A stretch of DNA of 64,000 nucleotides from Phycisphaeraceae bacterium (GCA_019636495.1 JAHBXL010000001.1:248001-312000), one strand, 5' to 3'. Numbered from the stretch's first letter, positions 8,207 to 16,614 are shown. A program made the numbers and translations. Notes: a model not told the origin generated them from the sequence alone.

Positions 8207-11200
8207 TCAGGCCAGGCCCACTGCCGCGGCATCGCGATCCGACAGCATCCCGCCATCGGCCCGCTTCTTCACCGTGCCATCGCGCTTCCACGATCGGCCG
8301 CAGGCCTCCCAGCCGCGGGCGCGCAAGTCCTCGACCCGCGCGGCTTCCGCCGAGGTGTCGATCCAGACTTTGCTGACGCCGAGCAGGTCGGCGAGATCGA
8401 TCGCCTCGAAGCGCGCCAGCACGCCGGCCTTGTCGGGCAGGTGCACGCCCGCATCGAGCGGGTTCTGGATGCCGGTCTGGGCCTTGGCGTCTTCGAGCGC
8501 TTTGCTCGCCGCGGCGATCGTGTCCATGGCCGAGCTCCAACCCTCGTCCGGCTGCGCGCCGGTCGGCGGGGCGAAGGTGAGCAGGTGCACGCTGCGGTCA
8601 TCGCCTGGGGCGGCCTTGTGCAGGGCGCGCCAGGCCTCATCGGCCGTGTGCGGCAGCAGGGGGGCGAGCAACCGGCAGAGACCATCGGTCATGGTCCACA
8701 GCGCGTGCTGGGTCTGTCGCCGGCGCGGCGAATCGGGCTTATCGCAGTAGAGCCGGTCTTTGACCGCCGCGAGGTACGTTGCGCTGAGCGTCTGGCTGCA
8801 GAACTCGTAGAGCGCCAAGTGCACGGTGCGGTAGTCGTAGTCGGCGTAGGCCGCCTGCACGCGGGCGGAGAGGGCGTCAAACACGCCGAGCACCCAGGCC
8901 TCGAGCGATGTGCCGCTGAAGTTCAGGCCGGCGCTGTGCTGGTAGTCATCGAGGTTGCTGAGCATGAACCGGAGCGTGTTCCGCACCTTTCGGTAACTCT
9001 CGCCGGCGAGCGAGAAGAACTCCATGTCGACTTTGACATCGTTCTCGTAGGCCAGCGAGGCGACCCACCAGCGGCAGACATCCGCGCCGTGGTCCTTGAG
9101 CAGATCCTCGACCTTGATGTCGTTGCCGATCGACTTGCTCATCTTCTTGCCGTGCTTGTCGACCATGAAGCCGTGCGTGAGCAGCGTGCGGAAGGGCGGC
9201 TGCCCGGTCGCGCCCAGCGCGGGCAGGAGCGAACTCTGGAACCAGCCGCGGTGCTGATCGGAACCTTCGAGATACAGGTCGGCCGGATAGCCGAGGTTGC
9301 GCTCGCGCAGCACCGCGTTCCAGGATGTGCCCGACTCGAACCAGACATCGAGGATGTCGTTGCCTTTCTTCAGATGGTGGGCCGGCACTCCGTGCCGGCT
9401 GCCTTCTGCGAGCAACTTGGCCAGTGGGTCCTTGTCACTCGCGGCGTCGTAGTGCTTCAGCAGTTCTTGGGGCGGCAGCGTGAACCACGCATCCGAGCCC
9501 TTCTCGCGCACGACCTTCGCCACCGCGCGCACGCTCGCGGCGGTCATGAAGGCCGCGCCCTCGGGCGTGGTAAACGCGGGGATCGGCAGACCCCATGCAC
9601 GCTGCCGCGAGATGCACCAGTCGGGGCGCGATTCGAGCATGCCGCGCAGACGGTTGCGGCCCCACTCGGGGACAAACTTGACGCCCTGCTGTGGCACGGC
9701 CGTCCCGGCCGTGGTGTTTGCGCCCGCATCCACCGACGCGAGAGCCATCTCGCGCAGGTTTCGGCCCTCGGCCGCGCCGGCGCGTCCTCGCGCGGTCTCG
9801 GGCAGTCCGTCCACGCCGACAAACCACTGCTCGGTGCAGCGGAAGATCGTCGGCGTCTTGCTGCGCCAGTCGTGCGGATAGGAGTGCGTGAATGTGTGGT
9901 CGTAGAAGAGATGCCCGGAGTTGCGGAGCCAGTCGGTCACTTTCTTGTTGGCATCCCACACGCTTACGCCGCGGAGCCAGTCGGGCGCGGTGCCGTCGTA
10001 GGTGCCATCGCCCTGCACTGGGCAGTAGATGGGAAGGTGCTCCCGCAGGCCGGTGGCGAAGTCTTCGGCGCCGTGTCCGGGCGCGGTGTGCACGATGCCG
10101 GTGCCATCTTCGAGCGTGACGTAGTCCGCCGCGACCACCGACCAGAGATGGGCCGGATCGCACACGCGGCCGAGCCCGCAGGGCGGCGGGTTGCTCACAA
10201 ACGGGTGCTTGTAGCGCAGGCCGAGCAGGTTCGCGCCGGGAGTGGTCGCGAGCACGCGAACATCCTCGGCGTTCGCCGCGGCGGTGACCTTCTCGACCAA
10301 TCCCGCGGCCATCACCGTCACGTTGCCATCGACGCGCACCAGCGCGTACTCGTGCTTGGGGTTCACGGCGATGCCGACATTCGCCGGGAGTGTCCAGGGC
10401 GTGGTGGTCCAGATCATGAACGATGGACGCTGCGCGGGACGCGGTCCGCCTTCCCCTCTCCCCGCAGGGGCGGGGAGAGGTGGCTCGCGCAGCGAGCCGG
10501 TGAGGGGCTCTTCCTCGTCTTCGTCGTCCCCCTCCAACTTCTTCGCCAACCCAAACGCGTCATATACCGCATCGGCATCGAGCGCTTCGAAATCGACGTA
10601 GACCGACAGGTCCTCGCGGTCCTCGTACTCCAGTTCCGCCTCGGCCAGCGCGGTCTCGTTGGCGATCGACCAGTGCACGGGCTTGAGCGCGCGGTACACC
10701 AGCCCCTGCTCGACCAGGTCGGCCAGCACCTCCAGCACCGCGCCCTCATACGCCGGGTCCATGGTCAGGTACGGATGCGCATAATCGCCGAGCGTCAGCA
10801 GCCGCTGCATCTGCTCCCCTTGCAGTTTCACAAACTTCTCAGCGTACTTTCGGCACTCGCGCCGCACCGCCATCTTCCGCTGGTCATCCGGCAGCGCGGC
10901 AATCTTGTCGTACTTCCCACCCTCGATCAGGTCGGTCATCACCTTGTGCTCGATGGGAAGGCCGTGGCAGTCCCAACCGGGCACGAACGCGCAGCGCTTC
11001 CCCGCCATCATCTGCGAGCGGACCACGAAGTCCTTGAGGCACTTGTTCATCAGGTGCCCCATGTGGATGTTGCCGTTGGCATAGGGCGGGCCATCGTGGA
11101 AGACGAATGCGGGGGCAGAGGCACGCTCCACCACGAGCGAGGTGTACAGCCCCTTGCCCGCCGCGAGACCGCTCCACCGCTTCAGGCTTGCCGGTTCGTT

Positions 11201-11344
11201 CTGAACCAGGTTGGCCTTCATCGGGAAGGCGGTCTTGGGCAGGTTGACCGGGTACTTGTGCTTGCCAGTTGCGCCCCCGCCCTCGGCCGCGAGGGGCTTG
11301 TCGGGGGCTTGGGCGCCGGGCGGAGTTGATGAAGGCGTGCTCAT
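8207..11344 (-). CDS. ileS: Isoleucyl-tRNA synthetase with inserted palindromic repeats
   Basis: This class I synthetase charges tRNA-Ile. From the ATG at 11344 it has 1045 residues; the longer frame to 11548 is rejected because the conserved sequence (YPVNLPKTAFPMK) begins near residue 31. Seen: HMGH (94-97) in GPPYANGNIHMGH, the editing-domain motif WTTTPWTLPAN, RPDWCISRQRAWG, DVWFESGTSW, and KMSKS near residue 730. Three palindromic DNA elements lie in frame: near residues 277-301 (SLREPPLPAPAGRGEGG, at the edge of the editing domain), 543-550 (AGTAVP) and 648-654 (SRHGVPAHH). The C-terminal zinc ribbon is degenerate: only one Cys remains (EACGRSWKRDG) and the final CxxC is absent. No T-box leader was seen. 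The enzyme is presumed functional since it is the only copy visible and its active-site motifs are intact. Confidence 0.96.
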   Translation of the reverse strand: MSTPSSTPPGAQAPDKPLAAEGGGATGKHKYPVNLPKTAFPMKANLVQNEPASLKRWSGLAAGKGLYTSLVVERASAPAFVFHDGPPYANGNIHMGHLMNKCLKDFVVRSQMMAGKRCAFVPGWDCHGLPIEHKVMTDLIEGGKYDKIAALPDDQRKMAVRRECRKYAEKFVKLQGEQMQRLLTLGDYAHPYLTMDPAYEGAVLEVLADLVEQGLVYRALKPVHWSIANETALAEAELEYEDREDLSVYVDFEALDADAVYDAFGLAKKLEGDDEDEEEPLTGSLREPPLPAPAGRGEGGPRPAQRPSFMIWTTTPWTLPANVGIAVNPKHEYALVRVDGNVTVMAAGLVEKVTAAANAEDVRVLATTPGANLLGLRYKHPFVSNPPPCGLGRVCDPAHLWSVVAADYVTLEDGTGIVHTAPGHGAEDFATGLREHLPIYCPVQGDGTYDGTAPDWLRGVSVWDANKKVTDWLRNSGHLFYDHTFTHSYPHDWRSKTPTIFRCTEQWFVGVDGLPETARGRAGAAEGRNLREMALASVDAGANTTAGTAVPQQGVKFVPEWGRNRLRGMLESRPDWCISRQRAWGLPIPAFTTPEGAAFMTAASVRAVAKVVREKGSDAWFTLPPQELLKHYDAASDKDPLAKLLAEGSRHGVPAHHLKKGNDILDVWFESGTSWNAVLRERNLGYPADLYLEGSDQHRGWFQSSLLPALGATGQPPFRTLLTHGFMVDKHGKKMSKSIGNDIKVEDLLKDHGADVCRWWVASLAYENDVKVDMEFFSLAGESYRKVRNTLRFMLSNLDDYQHSAGLNFSGTSLEAWVLGVFDALSARVQAAYADYDYRTVHLALYEFCSQTLSATYLAAVKDRLYCDKPDSPRRRQTQHALWTMTDGLCRLLAPLLPHTADEAWRALHKAAPGDDRSVHLLTFAPPTGAQPDEGWSSAMDTIAAASKALEDAKAQTGIQNPLDAGVHLPDKAGVLARFEAIDLADLLGVSKVWIDTSAEAARVEDLRARGWEACGRSWKRDGTVKKRADGGMLSDRDAAAVGLA
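9381..9399. repeat. Palindromic element in ileS (GCCGGCAC stem)
   Basis: A perfect 8-base stem, GCCGGCAC and GTGCCGGC, with a 3-base loop TCC. It lies in frame inside ileS and gives residues near SRHGVPAHH, at the point where other IleS proteins usually carry a CPxCG-type segment before DVWF. Confidence 0.7.
9695..9713. repeat. Palindromic element in ileS (CACGGCC stem)
   Basis: A perfect 7-base stem, CACGGCC and GGCCGTG, with a 5-base loop GTCCC. It shares the 7-5-7 architecture and stem/loop pattern with the two elements in queG. It is read in frame as part of AGTAVPQQG, in a segment absent from ordinary IleS proteins just before PEWGRNR. Confidence 0.75.
10455..10498. repeat. Double-hairpin element in ileS
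   Basis: Two adjacent hairpins: CCTCTCCCC (10455-10463) pairs with GGGGAGAGG (10472-10480), and GGCTCG (10482-10487) pairs with CGAGCC (10493-10498). On the coding strand they are read as a foreign-looking Pro/Arg/Gly stretch at the start of the editing domain. The overall pattern resembles dispersed repeats commonly seen between genes in GC-rich bacteria. Confidence 0.75.
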
Positions 11345-11644
11345 GATCTTCGAATCCTTCGCCGCGGGGCTCGGCTTCGGGTGCCGGCGCGGCGTTTGTT
11401 GATGAGTGCAGATGGTACGGGGAAGAACCGGCCGCCATCGGCGGAATGGAGCAGCGCGGGCGGAGAGTCCGCCAGCGCACGCGGCAAGCCCCAGGGGCCC
11501 GGCGACCGCTCGTCTTCTGGTTGGAGTGGCCAGATGACCGCGCGCCAAGCCTCAGCGGGGCCTGGTAATTCGAATCGCCGGAATGGGGCGAACGCGGGTC
11601 ATGGTGTTCAAGCCTAGATCGTCGATCCGCGGCGTCAAGATCAG
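11345..11644 (-). other. ileS leader region, no gene seen
   Basis: These 300 bases lie between ileS and the DUF2617-like gene, both on the minus strand. Open frames here have no conserved features and look like shadows of high GC. One hairpin-prone stretch (GGCGGAGAGTCCGCC, near 11460-11475) is present. A T-box regulator was looked for because of ileS, but the conserved GGTGG-ACCGCG core was not found. Confidence 0.5.
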
Positions 11645-12274
11645 TCAGGCGTGCTCGAAGATCGTCTGGGTACGGATCACCAGCCCGCCCCGGGCGATGA
11701 GGTGATACGACTGCGCGTGGACTTCCTTGGTCAGCCGCTGCACATCGAGCAGAGAAAGATTCCGTCCGCTCGCCGCGCCGGCATGTCCATTGGTGTGAAA
11801 GCCGTTGTGCAGGGCAAGGGCGTGGCCATTGCTGCGGCCGTTGGTGGCGCCCACCGCGCTCTCCGACCATTGGTGCACGAGAGCGCCGGTCTCCTGCGCG
11901 AACTGCACCATCTCGTCGTACGTGGCCTGGTACAGGTTCTCGGAGAGTTGCTCGGTCTGAACCGACGTGATGTATTTGACGCGCTCGGACTCGAACACGT
12001 GCTCAAACTCGTGCTCGCCCGCGCACTGGAAGCCGGTGACCGCGCCCTCCATCGGCAGCGAGCCTTCCTGATCGGTCAGCAGTTCGCACACGCAGAGTTT
12101 CCCATGCTGGAAACGCATGAGGTGCGCGCCGGGCATGATCCAGGCTTCGATCTCGTAGGCGCCATGAACAAGCGACCGGCGACCCTTCAGCGGAAAGAGT
12201 TCCGGGTGAAGGGCCTTGCGGTAGAGAAAGATTTGGAAGGTCTGGAGACCGTTCGGCTTGGTCGGAAGGTTCAT
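11645..12274 (-). CDS. DUF2617-like protein
   Basis: This 209-residue protein has no known function. Its features resemble the DUF2617 family: YRKALHPELF near the start, then GAYEIEAWIMPGAHLMRF, CELLTDQEGSLP and a SENLYQATYDEM segment. No signal peptide or membrane helix is seen, so it is probably cytosolic. A Gly/Asn/His-rich loop (NGRSNGHALALHNGFHTNGH) near residues 145-165 looks like a disordered insertion. The ATG at 12274 (MNLPTKPNG) was chosen over a longer frame to 12355, which adds an Arg/Gly-rich lead without similarity. A TTGACA-type promoter at 12441-12470 points at this gene and is bracketed by an inverted repeat, so it may be regulated by a specific DNA-binding protein. Confidence 0.6.
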   Translation of the reverse strand: MNLPTKPNGLQTFQIFLYRKALHPELFPLKGRRSLVHGAYEIEAWIMPGAHLMRFQHGKLCVCELLTDQEGSLPMEGAVTGFQCAGEHEFEHVFESERVKYITSVQTEQLSENLYQATYDEMVQFAQETGALVHQWSESAVGATNGRSNGHALALHNGFHTNGHAGAASGRNLSLLDVQRLTKEVHAQSYHLIARGGLVIRTQTIFEHA

Positions 12275-12440
12275 TCGTGGATTCCCTGCGCCTGCACCGA
12301 TGATCTGTCTGGGGGCCTTGGTTCCTTCGTTCCGGGCATGGCCCGACACGGCCAATGCTCCCGATTCGCGAACACGGACAAATCACTCGATCGGCATTGT
12401 TTCAGGAATGTTCCCGGACCGCAAGAGGAAAATCGCGAGA

Positions 12441-12470
12441 ACTTTACACTACCTGTTTGATCATTGTCAA
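12441..12470 (-). promoter_or_regulatory. Probable sigma-70 promoter
   Basis: On the minus strand a perfect TTGACA (12470-12465) is followed after 18 bases by TAAAGT (12446-12441). It reads toward the DUF2617-like gene with a leader of about 160 bases. The region is much richer in A and T than its surroundings. Confidence 0.55.
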
Positions 12471-12491
12471 TGCCGCCCACAACAGGTAGTG
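12447..12491. promoter_or_regulatory. 11-base inverted repeat, likely operator
   Basis: CACTACCTGTT at 12447-12457 and its exact complement AACAGGTAGTG at 12481-12491 are separated by 23 bases, 34 bases centre to centre, about three helical turns. One arm abuts the -10 of the minus-strand promoter and the other lies 10 bases upstream of its -35. It sits between two divergent genes and could control either or both. The match is seen directly; the binding protein is unknown. Confidence 0.6.
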
Positions 12492-12547
12492 GTACGTGGG
12501 TTTTTGGGTGATCCGAGGTTCATGCCCTCGCAGACTTCATCGGAGGG

Positions 12548-14110
12548 ATGGTCAATCCTATGCCCACAATGAGGCGGGCAATTTACCGGACGCTCCGGTT
12601 GGCCGTCCCGAGTCGGGGCCAGGCGGAGACACTCGCGCGCAGAGCGATCGAGACGCTTCGGGAAGGCCGTCTGCCCGCAGACAACTCGGTTGAAGTTGGG
12701 CACGTTTTGGCAGCGCTTCACGATCACGGGGTTCGCTCGGCCTTGGTGCGGGCATGGGTCGATCTGTCGCACGCTCTTCGACGCGCCGCCGCGTCTGCCG
12801 CGGGCGTCGATTGGCACGCAGCGGTCGCTGATGCCGCAGCATCGACCACGGCCGAGCATCGGATCGCGGCGGCTTCTGCTGCCATCAACCTTCCGAATGT
12901 GGCAATCGAGAGCATCCTGCCCCCGATGCTCGGAGACCCCGATGTCGCGGTACGAGAAGCGGCCCTGGCCGCGCTGATGGAGGCCATTGGTCCTGCGCGA
13001 CTGACGCGGCTCACCTGGCCGCGAGTGTGCAATGCGCTCGCCGCCGCGGCCGATGGGATCGACCGGCATCGAAATCGCGGCGTCGCCGCGCTGCTGGTGG
13101 ACGTGTGGGCGGATCCCGTGATGCGTGCGGCAGCGACGGAATCGCTCCGGGCGATCATGGCCGACCATGCCCACCCAGTGCATCTGGCCGCACGCGCGGC
13201 CATCCGCCATCTGCCCGATGAGCGTGCCGAAGTGGCTGTTCGGCATCTGACGACTCGGCCGTGGGCCGCGGCGGCTCGGGCCAGGGTGCGGGCGATCGGG
13301 CCCATGGTCGTCCGGCGAATCGAGCCGCGCCTTCTCATGCACCCGTCGCGGGCCGCAATGCTCGGCGAGGTCGGCGTTCGCGGCGAGGGAGCGAGCACGC
13401 AACGCGGGTGTCACCGCACAGTGGACCCGTGGAGCGATTCGGTCGCTTCACGCGTTCTGGCCCGCCGGATGCTCCGTGTCCAGCCCGGCGGCATGATCGA
13501 GGAAGCGCGGCGGCGGCTTCGCGATGGCGACCTGTCCGCCGCCGCGAATGCAGCGCGGTGGGCGCGCTGCGCGGGCGTCTCGCGCGAACTGGCGCCGGAC
13601 TTGTGCGCGCTGGCGGAACGCGCGGCGGTGATCGAGGGCGGCGAGCGGGTGGTTTCGGCCGCGGCGGTCGCGCTGCGAGATGCAGACGATGCGGCCAGCG
13701 TTGATACGCTCCGTGCGCTGCTTCGGCACGCGGATGGACGGATCGTCTCGGCGGCGATGGAGTCGCTGGCACGGCGCGCGGTGCGTGCCGGCGCGTGGGA
13801 GGGTGTGCGTGCCGACGTGCGCCGTGCGCTTGACGATCCGAGGCACCGCGTCCGCGCGACGGCCATCGTGCTTCTGGGCCGCGTCGAGACCCAGCCGGCT
13901 CGCGCTGCGCTCGTGGCGATGTTGCACGACGGTGCGGCGATGCACCGTGTGGCCGCGCTGTGGGCGGCGTTCAGGCTGCTTGGCGGCCGGTGGCTGCGGG
14001 CCGATCCGCTCCTTTGGGCGGCATTGTGCCTGACCTCACAGCACGACCGATTCAGCGCCGTGCGGGCGAGGGCCGATGTGTGCCTGTCGGCAGTGCCGAC
14101 GAGCGTGTAA
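12548..14110 (+). CDS. HEAT-like alpha-repeat protein
   Basis: This 520-residue protein is not recognised as any named family. It is built almost wholly of Ala/Arg-rich helices with a HEAT-like rhythm: PPMLGDPDVAVREAALAALM, LRALLRHADGRIVSAAMESL, VRRALDDPRHRVRATAIVLL and ARAALVAMLHDGAAMHRVAALWAAFRLL each look like one helical-repeat unit. Such proteins usually act as scaffolds for protein contacts. No signal peptide or membrane helix is seen. GGAGGG (12542-12547) directly abuts the first ATG at 12548, which is too close, so the ATG at 12560 may be the real start. It is divergent from the DUF2617-like gene and shares its regulatory region; the STAS gene follows 115 bases downstream. Confidence 0.65.
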   Translation: MVNPMPTMRRAIYRTLRLAVPSRGQAETLARRAIETLREGRLPADNSVEVGHVLAALHDHGVRSALVRAWVDLSHALRRAAASAAGVDWHAAVADAAASTTAEHRIAAASAAINLPNVAIESILPPMLGDPDVAVREAALAALMEAIGPARLTRLTWPRVCNALAAAADGIDRHRNRGVAALLVDVWADPVMRAAATESLRAIMADHAHPVHLAARAAIRHLPDERAEVAVRHLTTRPWAAAARARVRAIGPMVVRRIEPRLLMHPSRAAMLGEVGVRGEGASTQRGCHRTVDPWSDSVASRVLARRMLRVQPGGMIEEARRRLRDGDLSAAANAARWARCAGVSRELAPDLCALAERAAVIEGGERVVSAAAVALRDADDAASVDTLRALLRHADGRIVSAAMESLARRAVRAGAWEGVRADVRRALDDPRHRVRATAIVLLGRVETQPARAALVAMLHDGAAMHRVAALWAAFRLLGGRWLRADPLLWAALCLTSQHDRFSAVRARADVCLSAVPTSV

Positions 14111-14225
14111 AGACTGCGCAAAGGTCGGCGCTCGCAACTCTGAATCGACTCCGTCTTGCCAACGCTATCGGGCCCGGGGGCGCGCCATTTCGAGGAACCG
14201 CCGATAGTCCATCAGGAGCGAGAGC

Positions 14226-14624
14226 ATGCTCGAGATTCGCATTCAAGCCAGCACGGCCATCGGAGGACCACTGGTCACGCTCATCGGCGATGCGTCGCTG
14301 GCCGAAGTCGATCGTTTGTCGCTGGAACTCCGCCGTGTCCAATCGTCACACCCGTCCCGTGCGGCGATCGATGTCTCCGGCGTTTCGTTCATCGCCAGTC
14401 TGGCCATCGGGACACTCGTGGAGTTCGCCTCGGGCGTGCGCACGCGTCACGGTCGGGTGGCCCTGGTCGGCGCGCAGGGGATGGTGCTCGACGCGTTCCA
14501 GCGACTGCGCATGGACGCGCTGTTCACGATCTGCCCGACCGCGGCCGCCGTCGAGCAATGCTGGGGTCCGGCGCAACAGGCTCAATCGGTTCGAGAAGCG
14601 AGCGCTGCGCCGCAGAGTTTGTAG
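14226..14624 (+). CDS. STAS-domain protein, anti-sigma antagonist-like
   Basis: This 132-residue single-domain STAS protein resembles SpoIIAA/RsbV anti-anti-sigma factors. The central segment AIDVSGVSFIASLAIGTLVEF holds the Ser expected to be phosphorylated by a partner kinase (IASLAIG). AGGAG lies upstream of the ATG at 14226 at normal spacing. No cognate anti-sigma kinase or PP2C phosphatase is next to it, so its partner switch must be elsewhere. Its 3' end overlaps the convergent arginase-family gene by 43 bases. A different STAS role, in stressosome-like or transport regulation, cannot be excluded. Confidence 0.8.
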   Translation: MLEIRIQASTAIGGPLVTLIGDASLAEVDRLSLELRRVQSSHPSRAAIDVSGVSFIASLAIGTLVEFASGVRTRHGRVALVGAQGMVLDAFQRLRMDALFTICPTAAAVEQCWGPAQQAQSVREASAAPQSL

Positions 14625-15628
14625 AGCATGCGTGCGCCGACGTTCGCGTCCCATTCCGGCTCGGTCTTGCTCGGCCCTGGGCAGACCTCGTTGAGATCGA
14701 ACCCCACGATCGTCCTTCCCGACCGTGCCAGCAATTCCAGCAGCACGCACGCCCGCGCAAACGAAAACCCGCCCGGCACGGGAGTGCCGGTGTGCGGGCA
14801 GAGCGCGGGGTCGAGCCCATCGATGTCAAAACTCACCCACACGTGGCGCGGCAGCGGCTTGAGGGCATTCCTGCACAGCGCCTCGAACCTCGCGCCTGCG
14901 TCGAGCCGTCGCGACCAATCGTGGTCGAAGTGCGTCACGATGCGCCCCCCGGATCGGCGCGAGGCCTCGCGCTCGCCCGCGCCGTAGTCGCGGATGCCGA
15001 CCTGCACCAGTCGCGACACCCGCGGCAGCAGCCACATCACGTTGTGCATGATCGAGGCGTGCGACCACGCAAAGCCCTCGAACGCATCGCGCAGGTCCAT
15101 GTGCGCATCGACCTGCAGGATGCCAAGCCCCTTGTTGCCCCGGATCTGCGCGACATGGTCCGCCGCGGCCCAGATCGCTCCGAACGGCGTGGAGTGATCG
15201 CCGCCGAGTATTCCCGGGATGCGACCTTCGTCGAGAGCGGTCCGCGTGCGGTCGTAGGTGTGCTCTGCCACGGCGAAGCAGGCATCGTTCACCTTGGCGA
15301 TGGCGGCTCGGTCGCGACTGATCGCGCCGCCGCGAGCGATGATCGGCCTGGCAAGCCGGCGTGCGCGCGCCGAAAGGGCCGCGATGTCGCGCGGGATTCG
15401 CTCCATGAAGATGCCGTGCCGGTACACCGCGCCGAACTGGTGGTCGTGCAGATCGACCTGAGCCGACGCATCGAAGACAGCCCGAGGGCCGTTCGCGGTG
15501 CCGCCGCCGTACGAGGTCGTTGCATCGAATGGAACGGGGATGATGACAATGCGCGACTGCTCGCGCTTGAATGGCAGGCCGAAGATTCCCGAACCGGGTT
15601 GGGCTGCCGCGTCTGGGTCGAAGGTCAT
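14582..15628 (-). CDS. Arginase/agmatinase-family ureohydrolase
   Basis: This 348-residue binuclear manganese hydrolase of the ureohydrolase family would release urea or a similar group from a guanidino substrate. The metal ligands are all visible: GGDHS, DAHMDLR (Asp and His of the second motif), and SFDIDGLDP. TGTPVPGGFSF is the usual family segment downstream. Substrate (arginine, agmatine or formimidoglutamate) cannot be decided from motifs. The ATG at 15628 overlaps the upstream TIM-barrel gene by 4 bases, so the two form a coupled operon. The longer upstream frame is only the other gene read in another frame. The 3' end overlaps the STAS gene. Confidence 0.88.
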   Translation of the reverse strand: MTFDPDAAAQPGSGIFGLPFKREQSRIVIIPVPFDATTSYGGGTANGPRAVFDASAQVDLHDHQFGAVYRHGIFMERIPRDIAALSARARRLARPIIARGGAISRDRAAIAKVNDACFAVAEHTYDRTRTALDEGRIPGILGGDHSTPFGAIWAAADHVAQIRGNKGLGILQVDAHMDLRDAFEGFAWSHASIMHNVMWLLPRVSRLVQVGIRDYGAGEREASRRSGGRIVTHFDHDWSRRLDAGARFEALCRNALKPLPRHVWVSFDIDGLDPALCPHTGTPVPGGFSFARACVLLELLARSGRTIVGFDLNEVCPGPSKTEPEWDANVGARMLYKLCGAALASRTD

Positions 15629-16491
15629 GGGGCCGAGTGTAGCGGCCTGCCCGTGTCCTTCGCGGCGGACGCGGCCCACCCGATCATCTGCGCGGCGATG
15701 CCCGCCATCGCATCGTCCGCGGGCGCGAGATCGGGGACCCACGCGCGGTCCCATTCATAGACCACCGGGCCCGCGAAGCCCGCGCGGGCCAGCGATTGCA
15801 CGAACTCGCGGCAGGGCAAGTCGCCCGAGCCGAGAAGGGCGGGCGCGCTGTCTTTCAGGTCCTTGACGCGCGCGACCCAGAGGCGCGTGCCCAGCGCGGC
15901 GATCGCGGCTTGCGGCGCATCGCCGGCGGCGCACCCGGTCGCCAGCGCGTAGCACGCGCCCAGCAGTGGGTGGTTCACCCGCTCGATCAGGTCGCGCAGT
16001 TGCACGGCCGTCTCAAACGAGCCGCCGTTCTCCAGCACGATCCGCACGCCGGTCTTGTCGGCGTGGTCGCAGACCTTCCGCAGCCGCTCGGCGATCCGCG
16101 CGGTCGCCGCGGCCGGCCTCTCGCGCGGCGCGATCTCGAACGCGAACACTCGGACGTACGGGCACTCGAGCCGCACGGCCAGGTTGACGGCTTGCCCGGT
16201 CTCGCGGACGCTGCGCTCGGTGTCGGCGATGACGTGCCCGATGACCGGCGGGAAAATGGTCGCATCGAAACGGCATGAGGTGGCAAGCGACAGCACCTCG
16301 ACGCCCCGCGAGGCGAACAGCGTGCGAGTCTTCTCCTCCGCCGTCAGCGCGGGGTCGCACGCAAAGCGCCTCGAATCGTCCCCGAAGGTGCGAAGTTCGA
16401 CGCCCTCGAACCCGTGACGCTCCGCCAGTTCGGCAACGGCACGCAGGGGCAGTTCCGGGCAGGCGACGGTGCTGATTGTGGGCTTGAGCAT
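15625..16491 (-). CDS. Sugar phosphate isomerase/epimerase-like TIM barrel
   Basis: This 288-residue protein belongs to the xylose isomerase-like TIM-barrel superfamily (AP endonuclease 2 fold), which holds sugar isomerases, epimerases and lyases. Seen: GFEGVELRTFGDD after the first strand, VRVFAFEIAPRE, RIVLENGG with the typical Glu metal ligand, and VVYEWDRAW near the end with a second acidic ligand. No signal peptide is seen. It is first in a two-gene operon with the arginase-family gene (4-base overlap), which suggests a joint catabolic role, although the actual pathway is not evident. Confidence 0.75.
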   Translation of the reverse strand: MLKPTISTVACPELPLRAVAELAERHGFEGVELRTFGDDSRRFACDPALTAEEKTRTLFASRGVEVLSLATSCRFDATIFPPVIGHVIADTERSVRETGQAVNLAVRLECPYVRVFAFEIAPRERPAAATARIAERLRKVCDHADKTGVRIVLENGGSFETAVQLRDLIERVNHPLLGACYALATGCAAGDAPQAAIAALGTRLWVARVKDLKDSAPALLGSGDLPCREFVQSLARAGFAGPVVYEWDRAWVPDLAPADDAMAGIAAQMIGWAASAAKDTGRPLHSAP

Positions 16492-16572
16492 GGCCCGCGA
16501 TGGTAAGGCCGCGTACGCGTTGCCTCAACACCAACGTCCGCGAACGCGCAGCGCGACCGGCAGAACCGGCAC

Positions 16573-16614
16573 ACGCCCCTCGGGGCGTTGCGGTCCGGCG
16601 GCGCAGGCTGCGCC
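16573..16614. repeat. Paired short hairpins in intergenic DNA
   Basis: ACGCCCC (16573-16579) pairs with GGGGCGT (16582-16588), and GGCGCAG (16600-16606) pairs with CTGCGCC (16608-16614). They lie between a minus-strand gene start and a plus-strand lipoprotein gene. They could be a repeat element or a structured leader; no terminator T-run follows. Confidence 0.4.

Noticed and set aside
8441..11329. Plus-strand open frame of about 960 codons
   Set aside because: It lies exactly antisense to ileS, has biased His/Arg/Gln-rich composition and no domain; it is a shadow of high-GC codon use.
11345..11644. T-box riboswitch upstream of ileS
   Set aside because: The conserved T-box sequence and antiterminator core were not found.
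14755..14800. GGCACGGGAGTGCC hairpin in the arginase-family gene resembling the palindromic insertions
   Set aside because: It encodes the native conserved TGTPVPGG segment of ureohydrolases, so it is not an insertion.
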